64,000 nt of DNA, taken from the NCBI RefSeq assembly GCF_002104995.1, contig NW_024468249.1, positions 2,542,001 to 2,606,000 on the forward strand. Direction: 5' to 3'. Every line of letters begins with the position of its first letter. Positions within the stretch are counted from its first letter, which is position 1. Below the pieces are notes generated by a model. That model ran no database searches. It saw only the letters and a program-made list of their open reading frames with translations, and had not been told where the DNA came from. Shown here piece by piece: positions 11,268 through 23,515 of this stretch. The translations under genes and the position numbers were made by a program. The DNA is from Linderina pennispora. Its lineage: Eukaryota > Kickxellomycota > Kickxellomycetes > Kickxellales > Kickxellaceae.

Positions 11268-11710
11268 ATGAATTTGCATACTGCATGTGTAGTCGCTTTG
11301 TTTTCAGTGGTGTTCGCGTCGACTGGTGGTGCAGTTAATGTGCCCTAGCACCGCATAATACCGGTGATCCAGACAGAGACTGGCCGGTAGCTGTCAACAC
11401 TTTGTTTGGTCTCCATGAGGCACCCCCCACTCCCAGTAGAGACTGGCCAGTGGCAGTCCACACTTTCTACGGCCTATATGCCTCAGTTCCTGACCCCCAT
11501 AGAGACTGGCCGGTGGCTGTTGACGATATCTTTGGTGCCATTTTTCCTACGCCTGACCCCTTCAACAAAGACTGGTCTGTTGCGGTCAACGTGCACCAAA
11601 GCGTGGTAAAGGACGATAGCCACGGCCCTGTCAGAGATTGGCCCGTGACAGCAGTTGACAGGAACGCCAACCGGGCCCTCCCCTATTGGATACGGACATA
11701 CGGACATTAA
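11268..11710 (+). CDS. Secreted precursor with five RDWPVAV-type tandem repeats (novel)
   Basis: The ATG at 11268 opens a classic signal peptide (MNLHTACVVALFSVVFAS, then TGGAVN). After it come two one-base frame breaks, at about 11346 (CCC or CCT, Pro) and 11356 (GCA or GCT, Ala), both synonymous, so the peptide continues into the repeat frame. Five imperfect units begin at 11375, 11438, 11501, 11567 and 11633, each 21 to 22 residues: RDWPVAVNTLFG, RDWPVAVHTFYG, RDWPVAVDDIFG, KDWSVAVNVHQS, RDWPVTAVDRN. Codons for the shared residues differ between units mostly at wobble positions, which suggests selection on the peptide. Each unit is preceded by Pro/Asp-rich sequence and starts with a single Arg or Lys, not a dibasic Kex2 site. 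The layout resembles fungal repeat-peptide or pheromone precursors, but I recognise no family. Confidence 0.6.
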
Positions 11711-11884
11711 GCGTGCTATCCCTCCTGCCGCCACATTTGTCTCCTATCCACCAGCTATGTAACAAGACATGTCTGCCGCTGGGTTCATGTGATGCTGGCA
11801 TAGGCTTGGAAAGCGAAAAGTGACGCAGCAACAGGGATGGAGGCAACAGGTGGATGCATTGGGATCGGATGACGGAAGGGCGGG

Positions 11885-11891
11885 TATAAAA
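11885..11891 (+). promoter_or_regulatory. TATA box (TATAAAA)
   Basis: Lies 104 bases before the ATG at 11989, matching the spacing seen at neighbouring small genes. Confidence 0.4.
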
Positions 11892-11977
11892 TGTACGGGC
11901 CTTGTATCTTCAATAGCATGTCAAATATATTTCATATTCTTCCTATGGCCATGATCGGTGAAATGGCATAGCGTATC

Positions 11978-12001
11978 TTTGGCCCTACATGGCACAGGCA
12001 G
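11978..12001 (+). repeat. Left arm of a perfect 24-base inverted repeat
   Basis: TTTGGCCCTACATGGCACAG followed by GCAG is matched exactly, in reverse complement, by 12066-12089. The spacer is 64 bases. The arms contain the ATG at 11989. Confidence 0.9.
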
Positions 12002-12129
12002 CTCCAGCGATGGTAATGCTATTGGCTCTATGTCTGGGTCTTGATCAGGGCTTTGATCGAGAGATCTGCCTGTGCCATGTAGGGCCAAACGTGTCAGGCT
12101 ACAAAAAGCTGGCAAGCGTTGGGAAATGA
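11989..12129 (+). CDS. Tiny secreted-peptide ORF, 46 residues (tentative)
   Basis: Opens 104 bases after TATAAAA. The start MAQAAPAMVMLLALCLGL reads as a signal peptide; the remainder, after DQG, is FDREICLCHVGPNVSGYKKL and ends in ASVGK, giving two closely spaced cysteines. Much of the frame lies inside the 24-base inverted repeat, so the mRNA would fold over its own start codon. The opposite strand also has an open frame (12214-11921), so the coding call is uncertain. Confidence 0.3.
   Translation: MAQAAPAMVMLLALCLGLDQGFDREICLCHVGPNVSGYKKLASVGK
12066..12089 (-). repeat. Right arm of the 24-base inverted repeat
   Basis: Exact reverse complement of 11978-12001. No target-site duplication is evident outside the arms, so a miniature transposon is possible but not shown. 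Confidence 0.9.
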
Positions 12130-12494
12130 CATCTGGAATCTGATGTCTGAGCATGCGTGAATGCTGAAGATGTGGCACCGAGCGCGTGCATATGGTGTAG
12201 ATGCAGCCATACAACTGGAACTAGACGCGTTGTTGGTCATGACTGCCAATCGTGTCCTGGCTTTTTGTATTCGATCGGCCACGTGAAAGCCAATCGAATT
12301 AGAACCCTTGTGCAAAGGACAAAGCCAGCCGACGCTCCAAAGCCATGTGAGTCTGCGTTCATATTTTTCAAGCGGCGAATTGGCCCCTTCTCTCCTTGGC
12401 ATTTATTTATTTATTCTCACCCTGCTAAGCGCGATTTGCACTTTACGCGACAGCCAAAGAATCTCCCCTCTGCAGAAATTACAGCTCGAAGCCT

Positions 12495-13708
12495 ATGACT
12501 GACGAAAACCCGCGGAAAAGGCAGAGAAGCGAGTCGCCTGTGTACACAAGGCGTATATCGGCAGCGTCGCTCAGCGCGCTAATGAACCCAGAGCCCTATA
12601 ACCCGTCGATGCTGCCGTCGCCAACATTCCACTCGTATGGTCCCAGCAACGGAGTCGTTTATCCTCAGACGCAAAGCCCGGTCAATTCAAATGCAAACGC
12701 GAACGTGAATGCCAACACAGGTGGAGGCTACAACAACAGCAGTGTTACCAGAACTAACAGCAGCATCGCACAGCAACAGCAGCAAACAGCCAACAACAGC
12801 AAACAACAGCAACACAGCAACAGCAGCAACAGCTGCTGCAGCAACAGTCATCACAGCAGTATGAGGGCAGACCGTTCAGCCCGCTGCCCACGCGTTTCGA
12901 ACAAAACATATTCGGTGTGCGACCGACCGAGGACATTTTGCGTGCGGTGTCGGACTTTATCTTCAACAACATTGGCGGGCGCACAAACATCGAAATTGAG
13001 GGCAAGCTGGGCCTGCTGGTGGACAAAAAGTCGGGTATGCGCATAAACCTGCCAGTTTTGACCGAAACGGTCATTAAGGAGGATAAAAACATTCGTTTCG
13101 AGGCCGATATGAAGCTGCAGCAGCACGCGCATTTCAACAAGCTACTGAACCAGCGTGTCGACGAGACGCGGCGCGCAGACTTCCGCGGGACGCGGGTGGC
13201 CTACAAGCACACAAAGGAGGTGGATCACTTTTACCGGGTGGATGGCACGCGGGTGCGGGTGACGACGAACAAGGAGACCGGCCAGGTCATAGGCGTCATC
13301 ACCAAGAATCGCATTGCTAGCCTCGACATCTACTCGCCACGGACCAAGCTTGACATTCGCATCTCGATCAACGAGGAGCAGCCACTGAGCAGACCCGACA
13401 CTGAGGACCTGAAGGCGCAGGCCGAGCGGCACAAGGACCGGCTGTCGTACAAACAGGACATCTGGAGCTTCGATCTGACCCAGGTGACAACTCCGGAGCA
13501 TGAGAAGGGGCCAGTCAATCCGTATGCGGTCGGGCCACCCAAGACCACTCCTGCGACAGTCACCCACGAGCTCGAGGTCGAGATCTCGAGGCCAGAGCTG
13601 ATGATGGCTGAGCGCGCAAAGTGCGCCGAGCACAAGCCGAACATGTTTGTGGAGCTGACGCACATCTTCCTGGGTAACCTGCGCGGGCTGGCCAAGCGAG
13701 CTATCTAG
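12495..13708 (+). CDS. CET1: mRNA 5'-triphosphatase (Cet1-like capping enzyme subunit)
   Basis: Removes the gamma phosphate of nascent mRNA before guanylylation. The catalytic tunnel domain starts near 12920 with RPTEDILRAVSDFIF, then the metal-binding strand NIEIEGKLG, the motif RVDGTRVRV, TKNRIASLDIYSPRTKLDIR with SINEE, a later DLTQVTT and HELEVEIS; these paired acidic strands are the Cet1 signature. The N-terminal 150 residues are low-complexity, beginning MTDENPRKRQRSESP with an Asn/Gln tract at 12760-12860. Inside the tract the frame slips by a net two bases through doubled bases in CAA/CAG codons, joining QQLLQQQSSQQYEGRPFSP to the catalytic domain. The stop is at 13706. Expected nuclear. 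Confidence 0.85.
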
Positions 13709-13892
13709 CCGCTGCGTGTGTTCTTCAAATTGTCTTTTTTAGCGTCAGCATCTGAACAAAGCCTGTTTTATTGCCATTTTCCGCTTGAAAGCAATATGGC
13801 GGGCGCATACGCCTGGCACTTGCTGCATTGATCGAGGGGATGATAATTCTGTGATTCTCCAATGACAAGTGATGCAAAAGAAACTAGGCTGC

Positions 13893-15270
<1,378 letters not shown>

Positions 15271-15735
15271 TTATGCTGGCTGTTGGGGCAGGCCGGGAGG
15301 CTCAGTTTTTAAACACATAGCCTGCTGTGAGCATTGTGTTGGGAGGCAGTCGTGGGGAGAGGGCGGTGTGAGCGCTACCACGATTGCTCCCAAAAATCCC
15401 TCGCAGCGAATGGGGATGCACGGATGGTCACGCAGGTTGGGGGGACGGAAACAATAGCGCTGATTGCGTGGCGGCTTGGTGAACTCACAGCAATGCGCTT
15501 GCCTCAAGGTGATGTCCCTGGGCCAGGATGCAGCCTCTGCTACGCTCCCACGGCTGCTGCTGCCGCCGACGCTGCTGCTGCGGCCGGTGGTGCTGGTGGT
15601 ACTGGCGGTGCTGGTGGTACTGCCAGCAATGTTGGGAGCAAGCGACTGCAAGCTCACATGGCTCACAGCATGCGGGAAAATAACTGCAACTGTCCATGCC
15701 AGCGCTGCCAGTCTTCCAGCGAATATTTGATCCAT
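15271..15735 (-). CDS. Possible small secreted Ser/Thr-rich protein (tentative)
   Basis: A frame in the SAH1/END3 gap opens with a hydrophobic leader (MDQIFAGRLAALAWTVAVIF, then PHAVS), followed by APNIAGSTTSTASTTSTTG and a Ser/Gly-rich stretch, typical of a secreted or wall-bound stalk. The later part, after a GTGAGT at about 15485 that could be an intron donor, is not protein-like. The plus strand also has an open Ala/Gly-rich frame over the same trinucleotide-rich DNA (15540-15640), so this could be coincidence. Confidence 0.25.
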   Translation of the reverse strand: MDQIFAGRLAALAWTVAVIFPHAVSHVSLQSLAPNIAGSTTSTASTTSTTGRSSSVGGSSSRGSVAEAASWPRDITLRQAHCCEFTKPPRNQRYCFRPPNLRDHPCIPIRCEGFLGAIVVALTPPSPHDCLPTQCSQQAMCLKTEPPGLPQQPA

Positions 15736-15874
15736 GTGATCCTGATATTCGGATCTACAGGATCATCACGATCATTGCCCGCTGCCCTAAACCCAGGCCA
15801 GAGCGCTGGCAAGGTGACCTGGCATGCTTTTAGCAGCAGCGTTGTATTATTTTAGCTTTTTTTGCGTCGGAAAG

Positions 15875-17232
15875 ATGAGCATTACGATTTCCCAGGCCGA
15901 GCGCGAGTCGTATCACCAGCACTTTACCCAAGCGGGCCCTATCAACGGGAAGCTTCCAGGTAACCATTTCGCACATGGCCGCTTCTGATGAGCCTTTACA
16001 GAACAAGAACTGCGGTGCTAACTACCCCGGTCTTGTGTAGGAAATGTCGCGCGGGCAGATTCTCATGCAGTCGGGGCTGCCCACACACCAGCTCGGAGAG
16101 ATTTGGGAGCTTGCAGATATCGACAAGGACGGGCTTTTTGGACTTTGACGAGTACTGCATAGCAATCAAAATAGTATACTCTATACTGGGCCACTCGCTG
16201 CCCGGCGTGCCACGGACGCTGCCGCCGACGCTTGTCCCATCGACCAAGGCGCAGTATCTAGCAGGAGCCAGCAACACCATGTACAGCCCACCGCCTGCAG
16301 CATCCATGTCACCGCCCGCGCAGCAGGGGCCAGCCACGCTCGAGTGGTACGTGCCCGAGAACGACCGTGCACAGTACCAGGGGATCTTTAATCAGCGCTC
16401 GCACGGAGGATCAACAGTGCGCATGCTCGACGTGGACGAGTTCCTGAACTCGATTGGAATACCCCGCCACACGGTGACGCAGGTGTGGGGACTGATTGAT
16501 GTGCGCAAGTACCAGCAGCTCAACCAGCAGCAGTTCATATATTTGCTTCATGTCCTGAGTGCGTGCCGGAACGGCGCACCGGTGCCTGCAACGCTGCCAC
16601 CGGCAATCAAAGACAATATTTACAAGTCACTGAGCCTGGACTCGGCTACGGGAGGCCAGGGCGCGAGCACCCATGGATACCGGTACGGCAAGTCGTCGTC
16701 GTCGTCGCCAGGCTATGCATCGCAGGCCGGTGGAAACTCAAAGAAACCCGGCCTGTATGGGGAGAAATCAGGGAATGTGGCCCTGGCGGACAGCTACCTG
16801 TCGAAGCTCAAGACCTCGTCGACATTCAAGAACGAGGCTGGATCTCGGTATGCATCTTCAAGCAAGAACGCCGAGGAGGAGCGGAAGCTACGGGCTGAGC
16901 TTGACGATCTCGACCAGGAGCTGGAGAAGCTGAAGGCTGAGCAATCGCGAGGAGCCATCAAGTCGCAGGAAGAGGAGCTGCAGAACAGCACAGTCAAGGA
17001 GCTCGAGGAGCTGCGGGCATTCAAGTTGAATGAGAAAAAGGAGGCTGAGAATCCGTCGGTGTCCCTGGAGGGGTCGACGGGCGAGTCCCTGCAGGACCTG
17101 AAGCAGTCGGTGTTCGATCTGGAAGGCCGCTTTGCGTTCCTGCAGGCAGAGAAGAAAGCAATTGAGGAGTTTATCCGAACGGGCAAGCAGGAACTGATCG
17201 ATCTGCAGATGGAGCAGATGGACTTGAAATAG
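15875..17232 (+). CDS. END3: END3-like EH-domain endocytosis / actin patch protein
   Basis: Exon 1 is 15875-15959 (MSITISQAERESYHQHFTQA), intron 15960-16040, exon 2 to 17232. The first EH domain reads GPINGKLPG, then SRGQILMQSGLPTHQLGEIW, then the calcium loop DIDKDGFLDFDEYCIA. One extra base at 16134 (GGG or GGC) sits in that loop; another near the exon junction (about 16043) is needed to join exons. After a Pro-rich linker comes the End3 hallmark LEWYVPENDRAQYQGIF with a second, degenerate EH domain, then a Ser/Gly linker and a long C-terminal coiled coil (EEERKLRAELDDLDQELEKL onward). End3 partners with Pan1 and Sla1 at cortical actin patches in clathrin-mediated endocytosis. Confidence 0.85.
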
Positions 17233-17523
17233 GCGAACCTTTTAAGCTACTAGTATGCGAAACAGCGACGTTGTACTCCAGATAATAAACCAATAGATCC
17301 GCGCAGCCATCGTGTGCTCTGGGCATGCTAGAGCCACCGTATTCAGGCAGCTCAGTATCCACTATACTACCAAACGTTGCGAGGGAACACGCGTGCAAAA
17401 CAAATATGGCTCCCAAAACTGCTCTGCAATTTAGGTATGCGGTATAACGCAGGGCAGTGATGGCGCCAAGTCCGGTTTTTAACGGCAAATTCCTTATTGT
17501 TTCCGTCTACGCCTATATTCACA

Positions 17524-20096
17524 ATGGAGCTATCCGAGCTAGAGCAAGCTCCAGAAACTTGAGCAGGTCATGGAAGCGCTTCCGGGAAAGCTGGAAACGA
17601 ATCCGTATGACTACGAGGCATACACGGAATGGATTCGGCTGCTGAGCCAGGTTGGCGATATCGACTCAGTGCGCGGTGCAATGGAGCGCATGCATACAGT
17701 TTTGGCAATTCCTAGTGACCTGTGGACCATGTGGATCGAGAAAGAGCTGAATGAGGCTGCAGACGCTGACAACGCTGGATTCAAAACAGCCGACAGCGTA
17801 AAGCAAATAGTGCATGTGTTTGAGCTTGCCACCGCAGAGTACCTATCGCTAGATATGTGGCAGCGGTACATCGACTATGCGCGACTCCAGGCATCGGATT
17901 CGGAATACCGTGCTGCAGCCGAAGCAGCATTTGAATCGGCAAACTTTTACTTGGATACGCTGCAGAAGGCATATGCCGCTACTTGTGCACACTACAGTCA
18001 GAGCCAGGCAATCTGGAAGCCAGCTGAAAGAAGTGCTAGAGCAAGAGGTCGCATCGTCAGAGGACGCGGATACACCAAAGCTGATAAACGTCCTGCAGCA
18101 GATGTTCATTGATCGCCTGTCGCAGCCTCATGCTGGGCTTGACGGAGACGTTCGCTGCCTACTCTGGGTTTATCACCACCCACAAAAACGACAACTACGA
18201 GGCGGAGATGGTCCAGGTCAAACCAAATTGTCTGTGCGACTCGGGCACAGTGCGAGAAGCGCGAGAAATTCGAGGAGGAACTGGCTGCGACGGGCAACAG
18301 CTGGAGTGTGTTCTCTGCGTATATCGATTCGATGCAGCGTGACAAGTCAGTAAGCACGTTTGAGGTGCAGACGACTATATGAGCGGGCACTGTGCGACTT
18401 TTATTATTCAGCAAGTGCGTGGGACGAGTACATTGGCTACGTGCTTGATGCGCCCAAGGACGAAGCCACTGGCCCTGGATTTAGCCAACAAGGGACGGTC
18501 CAATTGCCCGTGGTCGGGAAAGCTGTGGGCACACGCCATCTCAACCACATACTCAGTCAGCGGCAAGCACGAGGCTCTGAATGTCTATTACTACGCCATG
18601 TCGACGCATGCGCTCGAGTACAGCATGGCAGAGTACTCGCTGGCGGCAATTGCACTGATTGATATGGCACGTCTAGAGTTCCAGCTTAACCGCGGTACTT
18701 CAAGCGCCGACCTTCTCTCAACATGCACATCCTGCATCACAACAGCATACTCGCTACCGATTGAGACGGCTGACCCGATGCTGCGTCTCGAGCGGTACAG
18801 CCTTTTTGTCACTGCAGCGATAGCCAAGGACATTGAGGCCACACGCGGACTGTGGACTAAAGTGTGCCGAGCGCGCAGGTCGAGTGCCGAAGCCTGGGTG
18901 CTGGCAGCAGATTTTGAGACAGCACATGGGTCGGTTGCCAATGCACGGAGTCTGTATCGACAAGGAGCTCCAGCGCAAACTAGATAACCCAGCGCGGCTG
19001 TTTGATTCCTGGCTTGCCTTTGAGCATTCGGTGGGAAATTTGGCGACGATCCGATCCGCCGAACATATTGTAAACAGCCAAACCAATCTGATCCAGCGCA
19101 GGGCCGAGAGGGAGGCAGCGAGACAGCCAGAGCAGGCAGCTCCAGAGCAGGCAGACACAATGTCGCAGAAAAGGAGGCGCGGGAGGCAGCAGCAGTCTGA
19201 AGAGCCTATCGAAGAGTCTGCACTAGCTATGGATGTGGTACCAGAGCCAACAAAGGCTGATGGATGCTGAGTCCAGTGAGAATGCCCAGCCCAAAGATGA
19301 GGGATTGCAATCGAAGCGGCCAAAAGACAAGCAGACAGCCGACGGTGCTGGTGACGACGGCGAATGGCAAAACAACGGTGTTTGTAAGCAATCCTGCCAT
19401 TCACTGCGTCTAAGACTGAGGTTGCAGAGTTCCTGGGCGGATCAGACCAAGTCAAGGTCGTGGCTATGCTGAAAAACCAGCAGGGCAAAGTTCCGCGGGC
19501 AGGCACGCGTGGAGATGGCATCGCCGGTTGCATATATGGGTGCATTGGGCAAGAACGGCACCAAACTCCAGAAACGCGCAATCCTGGTCCAGGAGTACGC
19601 AAAGCCCAGCAGCCGGCCGCACCAGCCCCACACCCACCGTCCACCGCCGGACGGCGAGTCAATCAGAATTGTTGGCTTTGCACCAGCTACCACAAACGAC
19701 TACATAGCCGGTGTGGCCAAGCAGGTCAGGTGAAGTAACCAATGTGTACCGGACCTACCAGGGCGACAAGATTTTCCTGACCATGGAGTCAGCAGCAGCA
19801 GCACTGAAAGCTGTCGAGCTCTTGAACGGCCACAAGGCCGACGGCAAAAAGATCAAGGCCACCGTAAGCCCAGAGCAAGTCGGCGACACATGGAACATCC
19901 GACGTGGCCGCCGACTAGCCTGGTTCCGCGCAAGGCCGCCAAGCACCCGACCAAAAAGCTTGCAGCTTCGGCAAAGGCGCCTAAACAGAAGGATCCAGAG
20001 GACGTGGTAATGGATGATCCCACCGGCGACAGCACAGCAGCCCCCGCTGCAGCGCCCAAGTCAAATGACGATTTCCGCAAGATGCTCCTGAACTAA
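17524..20096 (+). CDS. PRP24: U4/U6 snRNP recycling factor, SART3/Prp24-like
   Basis: N-terminal HAT repeats (for example NPYDYEAYTEWIRLLSQVGD, SLDMWQRYIDYARLQASD, ALCDFYYSASAWDEYIGYVL, NCPWSGKLWAHAI), a charged low-complexity linker near 19100-19370, then RRM motifs (TVFVSNLPFTASKTEVAEFL; IRIVGFAPATTNDYIAGVA), and a C-terminal LSm-interaction tail (SLVPRKAAKHP, ending SNDDFRKMLLN). That order is diagnostic of SART3/Prp24, which reanneals U4 and U6 snRNA. The coding sequence crosses about 14 one-base breaks; nearly all resolve as synonymous alternatives (for example GCT/GCC, CTT/CTG, CGA/CGC, AAT/AAC, GAC/GAT). I see no real truncation. The stop is 25 bases from that of the convergent oxidoreductase gene. 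Confidence 0.8.
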
Positions 20097-20121
20097 TCGT
20101 GTTTTTGAAAAAGAATACATT

Positions 20122-21002
20122 CTAGAAGTCGCCGTGGAAGGGGTCGTCGGTGTTCAGCACATACGGATACATGGGCTTGATGCCAAACTGCTCCCAGGTG
20201 TGCGCCGAGTTGATGCGCATGGTGACCACCGAGTCGCCGAGCCTTGATCTGGTCCACGGTTTCTGCGCCGACCATGGCCTGGACCTCAGGCTCCTGGATG
20301 AGCTCCTCAACGAGGCCGCGGATGACTGGATCGCCCAGCAGCTCCTCGAGCATGTCATACACATTGCCGTCCGACACCAGCCAGCGGCCAGCCGGCAGAT
20401 GACCATCGCTGTTCTGCTGAATCAGCGCGTAGATGACACGGGCAGCGTCAGCACAGTGAGTCAGATGCAGGCTGCGCTCGCGCAGCGACAGGCGCGTGCG
20501 CAGGAGCTTTTTGTCGGTGAAGAACCGACCCCAGTTCTTGGGCGCACGGACACCTCCCCAGAGCCCAGCCAGATTCAGCACCTGTGCGTTGTGCTTGCTA
20601 ATAAAGAATTCCTCGGCCTCGACGCGGGCACCTCCGGTCGCAATATCCGGGACAGGTGAAGCGGGTGCTCGGAATTTCCTTGAAGCCCCGAGTGGACCCT
20701 ATGTAGATCCAGTTTGGCTTGAAGCCTTCCACCGAAGAATGCTGCTTGAGGTAGCCGTCGGCCAGCGTCTCTGCAAACTCCTCGCCCTTGAGCGGGAATG
20801 TAATCACAACGTTCTGCGCCGCGGGCAGAGCAGAGAAGTCGATGGGCTCGTCGAGCTTTTCGAACTCGTCAGGGAAGCTCCACTTGATAGTGCCGTCACG
20901 GCCGTCGCGAGTGGTGGCAACAAAGTCAGCGTTCTTCTTGGTGAGCAGATCGTTGACGTACGCGCCAAGGAAGCCCTTGCCGATAAGCAGAATCGAGTGC
21001 AT
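20122..21002 (-). CDS. NAD(P)-binding Rossmann protein, YeeZ-like epimerase family, substrate unknown
   Basis: The start MHSILLIGKGFLGAYVNDLL carries the dinucleotide-binding motif GKGFLG, with a following acidic/basic strand (DFVATTRDGRDG). The central strand NVVITFPLKG and the motif WIYIGSTRGFKEIP match short-chain epimerase-like proteins of the YeeZ type. The second half reads VLNLAGLWGGVRAPKNW, HLTHCADAARVIYALI, and ends INSAHTWEQFGIKPMYPYVL. Two one-base breaks are synonymous: ACC/ACT near 20655 and CGG/CGC near 20236. A catalytic Tyr-x-x-x-Lys is not obvious. It shares a 282-base divergent promoter with KRI1. Confidence 0.7.
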
Positions 21003-21284
21003 GCTTTAAGAGCCGAGTGGATGATGGTATTAAAACAACGTGCGGGTGTATGCAGAAGCAAGAAGGCCACATTTCGAGCCCCGCTGTCTGCCGCCACAGA
21101 GCCGCATTGCAGATGTGACTGCATCCAAAGACCGAACATTAATCATGATCGCGCCTGTCGGTGATCTTGATCCCAGCGCTAATTTTTGCCGAATAAAAAC
21201 TCGGTTTTCTCGCAGTTAGTCTGTTTCCCACCTTTGTTCCCAACTCGCAAGGCCCTTTCCCAACACACATTCCTACACTTGCCA

Positions 21285-23358
21285 ATGAGCGACCACGAGG
21301 ATATTGACGCTGGCCACATTGACCTGGCAAAGGGTCGACAAGCGGAAGCTGCTGCGCGCAGAGGAGCGGCGGCAGCGCGCCGGCGACGAGTACGGCGAGA
21401 TCGAAAAGTATCTGTCAGACGACAACCAGGCCAGCGATGTTCTCGAGCGACGAGTCTGATGTTGAGGAGGACGAGGTTGGCGAGCTGATCACGCCCGAGC
21501 TGGACGCGCAGATCATGAAGACCCTGAACTGCTCTGCAGTCCAAAGACAAGGCCATTTACGACAGCAAGGTGCACTTCTTCTCAGAAGCGGAGATCAAGA
21601 AGTCCCAGGAGGCGTGGGCTGAGAAGCAAAAGGCAGCGAAGGCGCGCGCTGCCCAGTCGATGACCCTCAAGGACTACCAGCATAAGGTGATGGTGGAGCA
21701 TGGCGGCGTTGTCGACGAGGACCGGGAAATCCAGAAGAGCGTGCCGCGGACGCACGTTGAGGAGCAGGAGGAATCTGAAGAATGCATTCAAGGTGGCGGT
21801 CGATGCCAGCGATGACGAGGATATGGATTCAGGCGACGAGTTCCTTGTCAAGAAGCAGAAGACGCAGGAGGAGCTTGAGGCAGAAGAGGAGGACTATAAG
21901 AAGTTCCTGCTTGAGAACATGGCGCGCGACGACCACGTCAAAGAGGCCTTTGACAATTGGGAAGAGTACAAGGCGGAGAACGCTGGACGCAAAGGGCCGC
22001 AAATCCGAGGATGATGCACCTGTTGATGATCAGCAGTTTCTGATGAACTATGTGTTGAACCGCGGCTGGATCGAGAAGGGCAACAGCACCAAGACGTCAG
22101 CGAAGCGCGAAGCCAAGACGATCATCGACAAGGAGGAGGATGAGCAGCTGATGGAGCTGACAGATAAGTTTGAGAGCAAGTACAACTTCCGGTTCGAGGA
22201 GCCCGGCGCCGACCAGATCATCTCGTATCCACGCAACATCGAAGGCTCAATGCGTCGCAAGGATGACCGCCGCAAGCTAGCGCGCGAGCGTACCAAGGAG
22301 CGCAAGGATGAGGTCAAGCGCCAGAAGGCGGAGGAGCTCAAGCAGATCAAGAACCGCAAGCGCAAGGAGATTCTTGACAAGCTCAAGGAGATCCAGGGCA
22401 TCACCGGCAATAAGCATGTGGGCGTCGACAAGCTGGATCTGGACGGCGACTTTGACCCGAGCAAGTTTGACACCCAGATGGACCAGATGTTTGGCAACGA
22501 GTACTACGAGAATGGTGATCTGGAGAAGCCGACAGTGGGACGAAGACATTGATGTCGGGGACATCGTGCCCGGCGGCGACGACTTTATCATGGATGCCGA
22601 CTACCTGGAGGGCGGCACGGGTCCGAGCAAGCGTGCAGCTGATCTCGACGCCAACAAGGCGGAGCTGAAGGACAAGGTCGCTGAATACATGGACGATCTG
22701 TACCAGCTTGACTTTGAGGACATTGTCGGTGGCGACCTCCCGACCCGGTTCAAGTACTGCCAAGGTCAAGCCGGTCAGCTACGGCCTGTCAGCAGCAGAG
22801 ATCTTGCTGGCGGACGAAGAGAACCTGAGCAAGTATGTATCTGTCAAGCGCATTGCTCCCTACCGGCCCGAGTGGAAGATCGACGAGGACATGTCGCAGT
22901 ATCTGGACAAGAAGCGCATGATCTATGTGAAGAAGAAGGCCCGCCATAAGCGCGAGGAGTGGGAGGCGGCTAGCAAGAAACGCAAGTCTGATGATGGCGT
23001 CGACGGCGAGAAGCGGGTGAAGAAGAGCAAGAAGAGCAAGAAGGACAAATCCAAGGACAAGAAGGACAAGTCCAAGGACAAGAAGGAAAAGAAGGAAAAG
23101 AAGGACAAGAGTAAAAAGGAGGTCAAGGTGATCCAAGAGCCCGCAGCCAAGGCCGAAGAGAAGCCTGTCGAGCCGGCTAAGAAGAAGAGCCAAGATCGGC
23201 GCAGCCGCCAGAAGGCCAAGGCCAAGGCTGCCAAGACGGAGGCAACACCGGCTGTCGAGGAAGAGCCAGCGACCAAGGAGGACGTGCCGGTCGAAAAGAA
23301 GGGCATGAACCGGCGCAGCCGCCAGAAGGCAAAAAAGAAGGCAGCCAATGCAGCCTAA
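21285..23358 (+). CDS. KRI1: Ribosome biogenesis protein KRI1
   Basis: Kri1 acts in nucleolar 40S pre-rRNA processing. Hallmarks in order: KRKLLRAEERRQRAGDEYGE, the acidic segment then GELITPELDAQIMKTLNALQ, SKDKAIYDSKVHFFSE, FLMNYVLNRGWIEKG, YNFRFEEPGADQIISYPRNI, KRKEILDKLKEIQGITG, FDPSKFDTQMDQMF, PTRFKYAKVKPVSYGLSAAE and VSVKRIAPYR. The C-terminus is a long Lys/Asp/Glu tract and two copies of RRSRQKAK, probably nucleolar localisation. Seven one-base breaks (about 21335, 21442, 21530, 21777, 21994, 22532, 22758) all resolve synonymously: GGT/GGC, GTT/GTC, AAC/AAT, TCT/TCG, AAA/AAG, CCG/CCA, TAC/TAT. This gene is the clearest case of the doubled-base pattern. Confidence 0.9.
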
Positions 23359-23515
23359 TCAGCAAGATAATATTTTGATCCAAGCCTGGGTTTTTATCGC
23401 AGAGTAGGAAAAAAAATCGCAGCCGTGCATTTCGAAATCAGCCAGTGTGGCAATTTGGCCTTTTTCACTTTTGCTTCATTTCACTTTTCGCACATACACA
23501 AAGGACACAATCAAA

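Noticed and set aside
21285-23358. KRI1 and other broken housekeeping genes as pseudogenes
   Set aside because: Every break is one extra base with synonymous alternatives, and protein conservation continues on both sides, including in eS1 and SAH1 which are essential.
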